A stretch of 64,000 nt of DNA from Kudoa neothunni (taxonomy: Eukaryota; Cnidaria). Below are positions 24,478 through 36,939 of this stretch, one piece after another. A model generated the notes under the pieces. That model was not told the origin of the DNA, did no database searches, and saw nothing but the letters and a program-made list of their open reading frames with translations. Numbering within the stretch: position 1 is the first letter of the stretch; every line of letters starts with the position of its first letter. The stretch covers positions 9,362,001-9,426,000 of the forward strand of contig OZ199838.1 in the NCBI GenBank assembly GCA_964304625.1. Direction: 5' to 3'. The translations under genes and the position numbers were made by a program.

Positions 24478-24897
24478 TTCCCCGATTTTAAGGCAGGGCT
24501 TATATTTATTGGTTTAATAGGGGGCATTAGGTCTTATGTGCAGGATAGGCCTTATATTTCTATAAAAAAATTTTCTATGCATTATTTAGCTTATATAACA
24601 GAATAAAAAAGATCTTTTTAACTGGACCAAATAATATTTTTACTGATAGAATTACGATTTGAAACATATAATTTAAAGTGTACGTTTACCTGTTGTTTAA
24701 AAATGAAGATAACACGATAATAAAATCTTAAAATTTATTTTTAAATGGGTGTTACCTTTAAAATTTTAATTGTTATTAAATACTCAATAAAATTACATGG
24801 TTGGGGATATTTTGTTATTTAATTCATAATTTCAGGATTTGGGGTAGTTTATTAGGTCTTATTTTTGGGATGGATCTTATAACTGGGGAAAGTAGGT
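24478..24897. repeat. Possible MITE with diverged terminal repeats
   Basis: The left end TTCCCCGATTTTAAGGCAGG (about 24480) and the right end, read inward on the other strand as TTTCCCCAGTTATAAGAT.. then ATAAGACC (about 24895), share a TTCCCC-x4-TAAG pattern. Both are followed by GG(G)CTTAT/GGTCTTAT motifs. The span is about 420 bp. Such CCCC..AATAAGxC ends recur in DNA-transposon MITEs of animals. The match is imperfect and no target duplication was established. Confidence 0.35.
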
Positions 24898-26195
24898 ACT
24901 ATACACCTATTTAATGCGCTATAAATAAACATGCGTAATGGAATCTCATAAAATAATAATTATTTATATAATTACTATAAAGATGAATTGGTTAAATCGA
25001 TCTTAACAATTTCATTAGATCAAATAATGGTTCTCTGGGTCAACATATTTATAGCCGTATCCGACGAAGGCGATCCGGAATAAGTAAAGCGCTCCGTACG
25101 TATTAAATAAATGTAATTGTACTAAAAGATGGTAAATAGTCAAATTTTATCCATATTTGTCTTATTGAGTTAAAAAATTATATTAAAAGGAAATATATTT
25201 TTATGGCGGACCTGCCAAATTGTTGATCCAACTATTATTTCTAATTTGAAAGCTCGATCAATTATACATAAGATATTTTGCCGATTATATATACCAATTT
25301 AATGAGTTTGATTTTGTCAAAAAGCAATAATGCGGTAAAAAATAAAATTTCCAACCATATAATTGAGGAAAAAGTTGTGTTCCAACAGATGGAAATAATA
25401 TTAAAGATTCAGTTTCAAAAAAGAGTAAAAAATTGAAAAGTGACAAAAATATGTTTATTAAGATTTTTGAAGTGAATTCTTTTTACTTTAATTATATCCA
25501 GCAGTTAATAAACGTAAATCCATCATTTCTGTGCTGGTTCAAAATAAAAGTGGTTATCAAGATTATTTAATTTAAGGAAGTGGCTATTGACATGGATCAT
25601 AATATCGAGATAGGTATGGTTTTGACTGCATTTAATTATTTTTGGTCCTCCGCTACCGCTCCTAGAGGCCAAAAATAATTAAATACTGCAGATTCTAAGA
25701 AACAAACTTTATAGGTCAATTATAAATGGGAGTCACTGGGATTAAAAACTTACGTGTCAATACAGTAGGCAGTGCCTTAATTTAATCGTTGTGGCTATAT
25801 CTCAGGTAGTGAATTTCTCGGAAAGTACTCAACATATTAAATCAAAAATTTACACATCGTTATAATTTAGTTTAACTTATGTTTTGCTTAAATTACAAAA
25901 TTTTATGAAAATTTAAATATTTTACGTAAACAACGACATTACGAGTACCGGAATGATACTTATTCCACGTAAATTCCCGAATATAGTAATAAATTAAGAA
26001 TAATTTAAATATAACAAAGATATTTTTATATTTGCGTTTATTTCTTTCGAATATAAGATATTTTAACTAAACAGATATAATTTATGATTGCAACCATACA
26101 TATGCGCACACAGGTTTTCCGTGAATAATGAACTGACACCAAAAAAAAATTCAAACATCTATTCTTAATTCACATGAATTCATAGTCGAAACGTA
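24898..26195. other. Intergenic with unexplained open stretch and hairpin
   Basis: Contains the inverted repeat described separately at 25627-25690. Two overlapping open stretches at about 25300-25560 (one containing SKKSKKLKSDKNMFIKIFEV) lie in different frames and show no family motif. They could be a decayed transposon or an unmodelled exon. Otherwise nothing seen. Confidence 0.3.
25627..25690. repeat. Foldback hairpin, 15-bp perfect core stem
   Basis: TGCA-TTTAATTATTTTTGG-TCCTC (25627-25650), a 14-nt loop, then GAGG-CCAAAAATAATTAAA-TACTGCA (25665-25690). The 15-bp core TTTAATTATTTTTGG is perfect and the stem extends on both sides with one or two bulges. It stands alone in an AT-rich spacer. 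It could be a tiny foldback element, the palindromic end of a lost transposon, or a transcribed hairpin. Confidence 0.6.
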
Positions 26196-28791
26196 TTATT
26201 TTCTTTTCTTTCTGACTCTAATAGTTGTTAAATGTCTACCTCTTGGTCGACCAATGGATATTTTTGAAGGGATTTTTAAACCTTAAACAAAATTATCAAA
26301 ATTAAAATTTATTTATTACCTTTCAATTGGGGTTGCTCCATTATTATTGTTGATCCGTCTTGATTATTGATTTTCTGTTCTTGAACATTGTACTCACTAT
26401 TTGAATGAGTTTTTGATATCGTATGTGGCGAATTTTCAATTAATTCCTTTGTTGATTCCTAATATGGTTAAAATGAAATTTAATTAGAAAAAATTACTAT
26501 TTCGTCAGTTTCCAATAGCTCCCCAACTAAATAAAATTATGAAGTATGATAATGATTATCAACAATCACGTGTATCAAGAAAATGATCGATAATTGTGTT
26601 ATCGTGGTTTTTTATTATCCTTTCCAAAAAAAAATTGGTCTTATTGATTTATCAAAAAGGTCTCGACAATATTCTGATGTTGTATTAGCCAACTTTGTTG
26701 TAAAAGTTGTCGCATATTTCAACTTTTGAGCGAAACTTTTTATTTTAACCTGCTTTTTTATCAATAATAGTAGAAGTTTTTCCGTCGTTATTTTCTGTTA
26801 TTGGACCTGTTTTCAAAAATTTCATTCTCTATGACTTTGTCCATCTTTCATGGCAGCATGGTAATGAGAATGATCGATAAACTAAACATGAACATGTCGA
26901 CGGATTTGAACTTTCATTAAAGCTTGTCAATACGTTATCGTCATTTAATAATGAGATTTGATCTCTCAACATAATATAGGCATATTTTGTCAAGCGTTGT
27001 TTGTAAAGAAATGTACATTCTACATTAAATGTTTCGTTTGAAACATAATACAATTGACTCATTGCTCTAACCTCCCTTCCTATTCGGACGGTATTCAAAA
27101 ATGTTGAATAAGTTACAAATAAAATCACTTAAAGTACTGAATTTATGAACAGCGCTTTTAATTTCCGAATTAATTGCTTCAACTCGATTGTTTGCACCAT
27201 TATCATAAAAGTTTTTTGCATCACTGCTCCCAATATCCCATGCACTGCAAATTGATTCCCAGTTCCTTTGAAAATATTCGCTCAATTTAACGTTGTTAAA
27301 TAAATGAATTTTACCCACACAACTTTTATATTCGCTGTAATCATTACAATGAATCATTTTCTGTAAGCATGTTAAAACTTCTTGACAACGACCAATAGAA
27401 ATTGAGAATTTATTGTTGGTAATTTGCGTAACATGAAATTTACACAGTATACTCGATGCGAGAAGAAAACTTCTTTTTAGGCATTTTATAAATTTTTTAT
27501 CCTTATCGGTAACGATTGAGTTTACATTTGTTGTATACGCGCCAAATGCCGAAAGAATACACAAAGTTAACTGAAAAAGCGCGAGGGAGTCAATTAGTAA
27601 ATATTAACAAATGTTTAAATAGGGTGAGGGGCTCTAAATCCCGATATTGTCCGACCTTCATTTTTGACAATTCGTACCGCCGCTTTCGATGGTAAGAAGA
27701 TTTCATAATGTGGTCAATGTTGAGGGGTGTATTGGTCCCACGTTTCTTCACCAAATCGAAGGAACAATGCAAGAGGTGTAATTCATGGAGAAACGGGAAC
27801 CAAATACTCTTTGAATAAAGAAGGACATGGTTTCCAATTCTTACCTCAACGGCCGCGGCGGGGATTCTGTTTTGGCGCCAATTCGTGGAAGGCTCGAGAC
27901 CCAACAATATTGACTTGAAGCGTCGGTAACGTTTCAGTTAAAACATCTCCAACCCATTGAATAGCCGCTTCAATCTCCTCATATAGTATACACACACGTG
28001 ATGTGTGTTAGCTCAATATTATCTACCCTCGCAGATAGATATAATGGAGCTCTAAAACTATGATCACATTAGATTCAAATTTTTTTAATTAACTTGAATT
28101 AAGAAGTTTGTATGTTGCGTCTACAAACATCACCTCTGGATAAAATTGCAAAAAGGATTCCATTTATTGTCTGCAAAAAATTCCATTAACAACGTGATAT
28201 TTATCATATAAAATTCTAACGTAGCAGCTATAATTCTCCCTTAAAACTTTTTCTATCGCATCTAGGTTGAAGGGGAATAAATTATTGTTTTTCTAATATT
28301 ATGGATAGACTTGAGACGAACATTTTTTCCGGTTTCACGCTGAATTTTAGACTGAATCAATTTTTATTTGCCTCTGGGCGAATCAATTTAATTAAATGTT
28401 GATCATCTAAATCAATTTTCCCGTGTTATGGTAAATATCAGTAAATCACTTGATTTGGTTCATGATTATGAACTAACATACAAGAACGTATTTCAAGAGC
28501 AGTTTCATCGACAGAAGTCTTAAGTGATATTTTAACAGGGCAGTCTCCCCTTAAAGCTGGTTTATTTCTACTGCCACAAGATTTTGGTTTGTTTTTACCA
28601 CTGAAAATACAACAGTAAGTAATCTCATAATAACATAGAGTTGGGTGGACTGATTTAGTCATTTCGTCTCACATATTCGAAATAGTTCTGGCTTGATATT
28701 TATAAAAGTTACAAAAATTTGATTTTTTTAAATCTAAAATGGCATTATCTAGATCTTCGAAGGTGACAAATCGTGTTCCAAGTGTAAACAT
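26196..28791 (-). pseudogene. MULE (Mutator-like) transposase, FAR1/SWIM type
   Basis: Minus-strand MULE with full domain order but several breaks. ATG at 28791 (MFTLGTRFVTFEDLDNAI) starts an N-terminal FAR1-like zinc-binding region, continuing after a stop with GDCPVKISLKTS and the C-x..H-N-H-E close (LVHNHEP, about 28450). IQRETGKNVRLKSIHNIR is near 28310. The DDE region includes SIVTDKDKKFIKCLKRSF, LCKFHVTQI and NRVEAINSEIKSAVHKF (27530-27130). A SWIM zinc finger CSCLVYRSFSLPCCH lies at about 26850, and the C-terminus GRPRGRHLTTIRVRKKRK ends at 26196. The last two exon-like pieces are separated by a 37-39-nt GT..AG gap near 26285-26325, so the transposase gene may have had an intron. A solo LTR interrupts it at about 27570-27906. 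Confidence 0.8.
27570..27906 (-). mobile_element. Solo LTR inserted in the MULE
   Basis: On the minus strand it begins TGTTGGGTCTC, includes a GC-rich CCGCGGCCG patch, and carries AGCCCCTCACCCTATTTAAA before ending near TTTTTCA. The same start and the same AGCCCCTCACCCTATATAAA promoter-like motif occur in the solo LTR at 42445-42813, so both come from one LTR-retroelement family. The right boundary is approximate and no target duplication was recognised. Confidence 0.55.
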
Positions 28792-29388
28792 GTTTGAACT
28801 TAACGCGTGCGTAGTCAAATTGTTAGGGCAGAATGCGCGCTCAAAGCATGACTCGAAGGAACCAAAAATTGTTTAATCTATTATACTTAATTCTAGTAAA
28901 ATCTTTTAATATATGAAAAATAATTATCATTCCCAATACTTGTGTTGTTGTCCTTTACGCAATATATTTAAATTTAAGGAAAACTTAAGTTAAACTAATT
29001 TATAATGATGAGTAAATTTTGAGTTTAATATGTTAAGTAATTTTCGAGAAATTCACTGCTTAATTTAATACGTTAAATGAAACGTATGCGTTTTTGGTAA
29101 ACAGTTGAAACCACCTAACTATATTTGTCATTATTAAATTAATTATTTGGGAATTTAAACAAAAATGACCGAAACTAATATTAAATCAATGAAAACTCGA
29201 AACATCTCCCTCAATATGAATCAATTTTAACTTAAAGCAATTGTTATTGGTCGAAAAACAACGACTTGGTGAGGTGTCAAATTCGAAATAAACAATGACA
29301 CATCATGAATACGGAATATTTGACTGCCGCATTGTAGGTGGATTCGGATTTTAACACCTTGGAGTATTACCCGCATAGCACAAATGAA
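28792..29388. other. Intergenic
   Basis: AT-rich spacer between the MULE and the glycosyltransferase gene. It may hold the glycosyltransferase promoter. No other feature seen. Confidence 0.4.
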
Positions 29389-30538
29389 ATGTCTCGAATA
29401 ATTTTGTTTTGGGTGATATGTCTTGAGATGGTACTCATATGGATGACACTAACTTATTTTGATGCCGAATCTCCACAGTTTATGGGCGAATTTCAAAGAT
29501 ATATCGTTAATGTCACTTTTCGTAGCAAATCTTCTCAATTTGAGTTCTACCAGAAATGTGTGCAGCTGAGCCACAAATCATTTTACAATGATACTCATAT
29601 TGAGCCAGGAAAGATCAAATTTTTTGTTATTGTCCTCTCAAAATCAACCAACTATGAGGAGAGGTGGGATGATTCATTTAATTTAAATCATTTTCATGCA
29701 TAATTTTTAGATGTGGCATCCGTAGTGTATGGAGTCATATAAAACTGTTACATACTCAGCACTATAAAAAGTTCCCTTTCAAAGTTAATTTCGTAGTAGC
29801 CAAAAATACCTCCATACATAATATCACTGTGCATAATCGCCTCCTACGTGAAAATGCTACGTACAAAGATTTGATCTATTTGGAAAACGTTGAAGAAAAT
29901 TATAATAATCTCCCTTACAAGACTCTCCATGGATTGTATCGGATGAGCCAAATCTTCAAAAATCTTTCATACGTTCTCAAAACTGACGATGATTGTTATG
30001 TAAATATGATAAATCTCATTGATTACATTACAACAAATGTGGGAAATACGATACATTATATGGGATCGCTGTAAGTACAATTATTTCTAATTATTTTTTA
30101 CGCGAAATGGAACAAGTCATAAATTATGATATGTTTAGGCAGAAGAAAATGCCAGTAATTAGAAATAAACACCATCGTAATTATGTACCACGTGAAATTT
30201 ATCCTTTTCGCCTATACCGACCTTATTGCTCTGGCGGTGGATACATACTCAACAGCTCTCATCTCCCTTGCTTATTGAATGCATCCCATCGTATTAAAAT
30301 ATTTAAGAACGAAGACGCCTACATGGGAACTCTGGCTTATCGTTGTAATATTAAACCCCAAAATAATCCTAGAATCCTCTATGGAATAATTGGAAACGTA
30401 ACTCCATTTAACTTGCCTCCATGTGAAGTAAAAGATTCCCTAATTATACATGGCATACGGAGGGACAAACAAATTCGTTTCCATACAAAAATCACACTTT
30501 ATCAGCAAAATGAAACTTTGTGTAAAAAGGTTCCATAA
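29389..30538 (+). CDS. Beta-1,3-glycosyltransferase (GT31, B3GALT/B3GNT-like)
   Basis: Golgi type II membrane enzyme that adds Gal or GlcNAc in beta-1,3 linkage to glycans. Exons: 29389-29663, 29711-30070, 30139-30538; introns 47 and 68 nt; 344 aa. The Met at 29389 places the signal anchor (IILFWVICLEMVLIWMTLTYF) at the N-terminus. The frame is open further upstream to 29338, without an ATG. GT31 motifs: NYEERCGIRSVW, formed across the first splice (the R-x-x-I-R-x-T-W block); NNLPYKTLHGL; LKTDDDCYVN (the DxD metal site, about residue 185); YPFRLYRPYCSGGGYIL; and NEDAYMG (the E-D-V-x-x-G motif, about residue 271). Several N-glycosylation sequons fit a lumenal domain. It looks intact. Donor and acceptor sugars cannot be told apart from sequence. 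Confidence 0.9.
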
Positions 30539-32859
30539 TTATTTTTGTGTAGAAGTAAATAGCGATAATTTTGTGCTAGATGTATTTCATTTTGTTCATG
30601 TAAAATTTTCTATTCTATGTGGATATAAACTTTATTATCCGTAAATTTTATTATTATATAAGATATTTAAATTTTGTTTATGTTTTAATGACTTTTCATT
30701 TAAAAAATATCAGATTATTCCAATCAACATTAACTAAGTTATATTCTACTTAATTAAATACATAACTTGGGAATTGTGCTTATTGGAATGTTCTTCATGC
30801 GAGTATTTAAAGAAATTTCAACATACGAATTCGTTTAGGAATATAAATACCAATAATGGTTAAATTGGCTTTGGGATAAGCATGTTTGGACATACGTATG
30901 GACACGAATCTCTACAACACACGACGCCAATAAAACATATTCTACAGAGAATTTACTTTATGTAACATTAAAGTCTTAATAAATAAAATTACACGTTTAA
31001 AGGCAAAAATATCTAAAACAACAATTTTTTTTAAATAAGATTTTAATTGGGTATTTTTTATTGCAATTTTAACACTCATTAAACTATGATTATAAACAAA
31101 TAATGAATTACTACTAATATACTGCACTTTCAAATTGTGAAAAAAATCGGGTTTTCATGTTAATTTTAATTTTGGCATCATTTACTTTCAATGCGATGTT
31201 ATTGATAATGAAAAATTAATATCTCGGTTCATATTAGTAAATTTTATTCTATTATTTTATGAAAAGTTTAATTTTAGGAAACTTACATATATTAAGTCCG
31301 TATTTTAAGCGGAATTATCTTTTAAACCCTTAATATTAAATTTCATGCCAACTGAAACGTGGAATATAAAACAAAACATTTTTCTCTATTTAATATTTGA
31401 GACAATTTTGAATTCCTTGTCATTATTTACTAACTTTTTAATATTAACTTAGGGTTCAGTTACCTCAAGTAATAATAATTTATTCTATATTATCCATGCT
31501 ATAGACGAGACATTTATACAGGGATTGGAAAAAATTAATTGATTGAAGATAAATAATAAATTGCAATTTTGATAATTTTAATACGCTATAATAAAAATTC
31601 TTTTTTATTCTAATTGTTTTTATCATTGAATCCATTTATCCGTGTTATAAATTTTGCAGCATCATGTCTTTAATGACTCATAATTTTCCGATTTTCATAC
31701 TTGTTTAAATTGTCATCTACATCCATTTGTCTTAACTCTCTGAAAGATATTTTATAAATAAACGATTTTTCTCTCAATCATAGAGTAAGTATATTTTGCT
31801 TTTTATACTTCATTTGGATCAGATAGTGCATCTCAGTATCTAATACCAGATTCACATAACCAAATTTTGATTAATGATAACAACTAATTCTTAAGTCTTC
31901 TAATATATAAAGTAATTTTGAATGTAATATAAATATTGACCAACTTCGATTCCAATTAATATTTTAACCAAAATATTCTAACATAAACTTTTATTCTTTC
32001 TAAGTTCCTAATTGAATACGAATTTTTTAAAGATTTGTTCATCAATTTATGCTGCTTTAAAAATCTTAAATAATCTCTTAACATTATACGGTCAATATGC
32101 ACAAAATGTTCTTAATAAAAGTCTCGATTTTTTAAACAAAAATTCAAATCATCTCTTTAAATTCACATATTTGAAATATTTTCGTTTACTCTTATTATTA
32201 ATTATTATTATTATTATATTACGAAGATTTATGATATTATGTATCATTTATTATTTTCCCACGCTTTTGATCTCGATTTTATATTTGATTATTCCATAAT
32301 AAACAACAATGTAAGACGAAATCAATTATAATATTGATTAATTAAGATTAAACACGTAAAAATATATTTATGAAAATATTTATTCTTATACCTAGAATAA
32401 AAATGATTAAGTGTTTATTATAAGCGTTTTCGTTAAAATAATTGGTAGTAATAAAGTTTTTTATACAATCTAGCGCTTTGCGTTATTTTATTAATTTAAT
32501 TTTAGGATTCATAAAATATTTACTTGTTTTTAGAGGCAAAAATACAGTAGTGCAGGGATACTACGCACTTTTTTGGGACAACCCTTTTAGGTGAGTAGCA
32601 CCCCTATAGTACGCAGTATCGATGCTCGCGCGAGGTCGTACTTTGTATTTAAAATCACATTTTCTTTCATATATTAACGATAACTCGTAGATATTCAGAC
32701 ATGGTTGAATTTTAAACAAAAAACAACAAATATCGAATAAATACATTATAATTATTCGAAAATATGTAGATTTTTTTTAAATAGTCATCTATTTTATTAT
32801 TCTTTTACGAACCGTGTCTTATTTTACAGACCAAGAAAAACTGGTTACTCACTGTATTG
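30539..32859. other. Intergenic, no gene recognised
   Basis: AT-rich gap. The 95-codon frame at 32012-32299 (IYAALKILNNLLTLYGQYAQ, then a poly-Ile/Leu run) begins at a non-ATG codon and has no family match. A small GC-richer patch at 32560-32650 is unexplained. Confidence 0.35.
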
Positions 32860-32879
32860 ACCATTAACATCACTTTTTT

Positions 32880-33445
32880 TGTTTACAAGGTAAAACCCCT
32901 GGCGCTACTCATTAAGTTGTGGAATCCTAGTTGGTCAAACCTCTTCCATTAACGCTTTAGGTATCGCAAGACGTAACATGAAACCCCGCCCCTTATCTTT
33001 ATGCGGTAGTGTGTGACTTAACCCACTAAACATCCTCGTCTCAGGGCGACCACCACCCCAAAACCTATCCCTTTGTAACGCGGCAGCGACAAGCTATAGA
33101 AAACACGGTTCAACAAAACTAACCACGCCACCGACGACGAACCTCGACCATAACATAAAGGTGATGATTAATTATATTAGGTTCACTACACCCTTTAAGG
33201 ACGTTGGCTCTGTGGGGTCTGCAAATTACTTGCCTTTCGATGGGTTCCGGAGATTCAAACTCCTATTCACGCTCACCCCACTCTACAGCGAGCGTACATT
33301 TTAGCCACAGCTCCCAACTATGGGATAGAGACCCACCGACACAGAAGCAGTAGTCGGACCACCGGCGGATTCAAACCCAGTACCTCATGATTCTGAGTCC
33401 GAGTGTCACTCACACCGATGTGCTATCTGACCTCGGCATTACTCT
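32880..33445 (-). repeat. tRNA-derived SINE-like element
   Basis: An island much richer in GC than its surroundings. On the minus strand the head at about 33437-33360 reads GGTCAGATAGCACATCGGTG and then CTGGGTTTGAATCCG. These resemble box A and box B (GGTTCGANTCC) of a tRNA promoter, about 45-50 bp apart. A second box-B-like GGAGTTTGAATCTCC lies near 33250. The body runs left to about 32880. No tRNA acceptor stem is evident, so a tRNA-derived SINE is likelier than a tRNA gene. Family unknown. Confidence 0.5.
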
Positions 33446-34574
33446 TTGCATCACTCCGGTCTCCACCTTCGCAGTTAGTAACATTGCTAATTACATGGCG
33501 GTATTACTTAATAAAAATACCAATTTTGCATCATCTTTAATATCAGATCATCTTCATGGAAGTTTTGAATAACTCAGTTAGATTTTAGGGAGAAAACTAA
33601 ACATCAAAACTTATTGTTATCGTATCCACAATTAAGAAAAAGATGCGAAAAATGAGTCGAAACATTTTTATTAACATTTTTTCTTAAAGTTTTCGCTGGT
33701 TATCCATTCATATAAAAATAAATTGATACAAGAAGCTTATAAAACTAAAATCAAATAAAGATTTTAGAGAATTATGAATAATTGTTTATGCTGAAAATAA
33801 GTCAGTTATTTTTCCAACTTTAATCCTATCTAGTTTATTCCCTTAAGAATATTATTAAAACTGTTTTTTATTCGTATAAATATATTTCGTTGACCCTAAC
33901 TTACTATTATTAGACCTTAAGAATTTAATACTAATATTGCTTTGAAAATCATCACAGATTTTCAATGTTGTGGCGGATTGATTTTTTACGTTTACATTCA
34001 ATATGTTATTCCAACACCAACTGAAAAAGCTTATTCATATCATTGCTAAACAGTCCTAATGACAAAATCACCAAAACAATCCAAATGAATATTATTAGCA
34101 TATCTTTCTTCAAATATATGGATTAAAAATTTCATTAAATGATATTTTGAATGAATTGAATCCAGCGGCTGGAATACAAATGATTAACAGAGTATTAGCA
34201 CGATGATTATCTTGAGTTTAATTCTTAAACGGAGAAGAAACGCCATGTTTGGAGAGATGTTTTGGTTTCGCCCAATAAATGTAAACACATCGGCGTTTTT
34301 AATTCCTAATAGAATTTTCACAGTTTTATTCTTTGTTTAGGCTATCGGCTGCAAACGATAACCGTGTAACCACTATTTATCAGCAAAGGTTACTCCGCTC
34401 AAAGAAATTAATAGCTCAATCCTCTTAATACAACTTATGGTAACCTAAACCTATTTAGAAGCTACACAATTATCTGTTTACTAATTTAGAATTATAAGCT
34501 GATCTCCTTTTCAGAAATTCCATCGCTGTATCATTTTAACAACCCACCCACCCACATCACAAATCATTATACAA
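33446..34574. other. Intergenic, upstream of HLCS
   Basis: AT-rich spacer that presumably includes the HLCS promoter and 5' UTR. No gene, RNA or repeat was recognised. Confidence 0.4.
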
Positions 34575-36531
34575 ATGCACGTGACTACTTCAAACATTTT
34601 TTCAATGAAAATCAACATTGTTATCTTTTTAAAACCTGGTAGAAGCAAGCAACAATTAGACCAGCTAAAGTCCACAATTTATTCTATAATTGGGAGGAAT
34701 TGTTACGCTTGCTACTCTTCAGATTATGAAGAGAAAACATTGTTAACAACGCCTTGGTATAAGGGAGCAAGATTGGCTATTCTTTGCGATATAAGCTGGC
34801 TAGAATTTTACAATTGCAAGCTTGTTTTTCAAGACTACCTCACAAACTATAGAGGAAATCTATTGATTGCTCCATTTGTGAATATGTCAAACAACGATTC
34901 TATCATTTCTCTTTCAAAGTGGATTTCAACCTTTGATAAAGATACAAAGTCTCTTTCATTTTATTCTTCACCTCTATTGGAAGCTACGAATAATCATATG
35001 TTTAACGACGACAATAAAATCGATCAAAATAAGAATTTACGCAAATGGAATTTAAAATCTGGTGGGGCTGTGATGTACTCATGTTGCAATCTTTTCGATA
35101 ATCCCGAACAGAACGTAGCTCTCAGTAATATTATGTATAATTTTGGCTTGTCTCCAATTAACATTCCCTTTGTTGAAAATGTCAATGTTTCCTATCCGCT
35201 GACGCCTTATTATTTTTATGGAGCACTTAACGTGAGTTTCCTGGATTGATTTGTTTATGTTTTTAAATTTGAGCTGTCTCATTTTAGGATATCTCTACTT
35301 TCTACAACCATCTGGATAATTATTTGAGAGGTAATCCCGCGGGCCGAGAGTTTATTCACAATGTGGACGACGATGAAAGAGCTTTTTTACATGCATCCAG
35401 AGGTGATGTAGTTGTAGTACCTCCTATAACTGAATATCTCCAAAAATCAAATTTTAACAGCGTTGTTTATTCCAAATTTTTAAACACCAGAAAACTGGGG
35501 CGTATTGTTCTACATTCTGATGTGGTGAGCTCAACGTTGGATATTTTCAAAAAGTGATTTTATGTCTATCACCTCACTAATTGTTATCACATTTTAGGTG
35601 TCCTTACCTTGTATCGTGTCTACAAGATCACTATGGCTTAGCTGTGTTGGCTAGACAGCAGACTGCTGGAGTTGGAAGAAGCAGTAACAGGTGGATATCT
35701 CCTTTGGGTGGTTTGGCTATGAGTGTCACTTACAGAGTGCCCAATGACTCACCACTTTACAGAAATCCTTCTATCATACAACATATGTTGTGTTTGGCTT
35801 TCATTATTGCTGTGAAAGAGCCCCCCGGTTTATCTGTATATCTATTGCAAATGTAATCCTATCATAACAACCATATTTATTCTTGTAGAAGCTGCCAATA
35901 CACATCAAATGGCCAAACGATATCTACTATAATGGTGAAACAAAATTTGGGGGAATTATTGTTAACAACTACATCAAAGGAGCCAATATGGATATGGTTT
36001 TAAGTAGTGTTACATTTGTTTAAGATGTAGATAATAATTTTTTTGATTGATGGATTGGGTTAGGTTTGGGGGCCAACATATCCAACGAGGAGCCTACGAT
36101 ATCATTAAATACAATAATTAAAAAGGAAATCAACTCGAATGCGTACACATTCACCATTGAGGAAGTGCTTGCTAGAACACTGAATCGATTGGAAATGCTG
36201 ATAAATGCGTATAACAGTGATGTTGAACATTGTCACACTCGATTCGAACAGTTTTATCTTAAGCATCTTTTGAAATAGTAATCATTTGACTGGTTATTTA
36301 TAAGCACAAATTAATTTGAATAAATATAGCGGAAAAGAGATCGATGTGGTCGACCCTAGAGTTGACGATCCTTCAACAAATTATCCCATCAGAAGAAAGG
36401 GCATCATTAGAGGAATTAACGAGTATGGTTACCTCAAAGTCCTTCTGGTTGATACCAGTGAAATCATGACGGTCCAGCCTGATGGCAACCGTTTCGATGT
36501 AACTGAAAACCCCACTATATTTATTTCTTGA
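34575..36531 (+). CDS. HLCS: Biotin-protein ligase (holocarboxylase synthetase)
   Basis: Activates biotin to biotinyl-AMP and attaches it to a Lys of carboxylases. Exons: 34575-35231, 35288-35553, 35598-35835, 35889-36003, 36064-36277, 36330-36531; introns 44-60 nt; 563 aa (human enzyme about 726). The N-terminal half resembles the glutamine-amidotransferase-like regulatory domain of eukaryotic ligases (SGGAVMYSC, FYGALN). The catalytic domain holds ARQQTAGVGRSSNRWISP (residues 326-343, the G-x-G-R biotinyl-AMP loop), HIKWPNDIYYN (392-402, with the conserved K-W-P-N-D), FGGII, and LGANISNEEPT (the G-x-N-x-x-N-x-x-P-T block). The C-terminal cap has NEYGYLKV and VQPDGNRFDV. It looks intact. No targeting peptide is obvious. 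Confidence 0.95.
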
Positions 36532-36939
36532 TCATCCTTTATCTCTATTAACATCTTATTTTATTTCTTTTATTGGCGGCGGTTTCCCTTTCATTCTGTA
36601 TAATGTTTTAATTAAATTATGATTTTTTCTGCTAAAATTATTAGTATCCCATATATTTTTGTTTTGAATACTAAAAAAATTTATTATTTCATGAAACGTA
36701 TTATGAGTAAACTGATGAGTGCTTTTTATCACAGAACTTCATTTTCCTATTATCTTATTAGTTGACATAAAATGTACTTAGGGTTACAGATTTAAGCTAT
36801 TATTCAGATTAGTTAAATTTTTTAGTCTACTTGAGTATTATTGGGTTTATTAGCTTTTTCCTTGCGTAATTTGTTTAAACATTTAGATATTATTTTATTA
36901 TAAGTCCGTATAATTGATAAATTCTATAAGAATTATTTA
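36532..36939. other. Intergenic downstream of HLCS
   Basis: AT-rich spacer with no feature beyond the likely HLCS 3' UTR. Confidence 0.4.

Noticed and set aside
27590-27918. Genes in either strand of the GC-richer block inside the MULE
   Set aside because: The block matches the solo LTR at 42445-42813 in start and promoter-like motif, so the frames are non-coding LTR sequence.
32012-32299. 95-aa hydrophobic membrane protein
   Set aside because: Begins at a non-ATG codon, consists largely of poly-Ile/Leu from an ATT-rich tract, and has no splice or family support.
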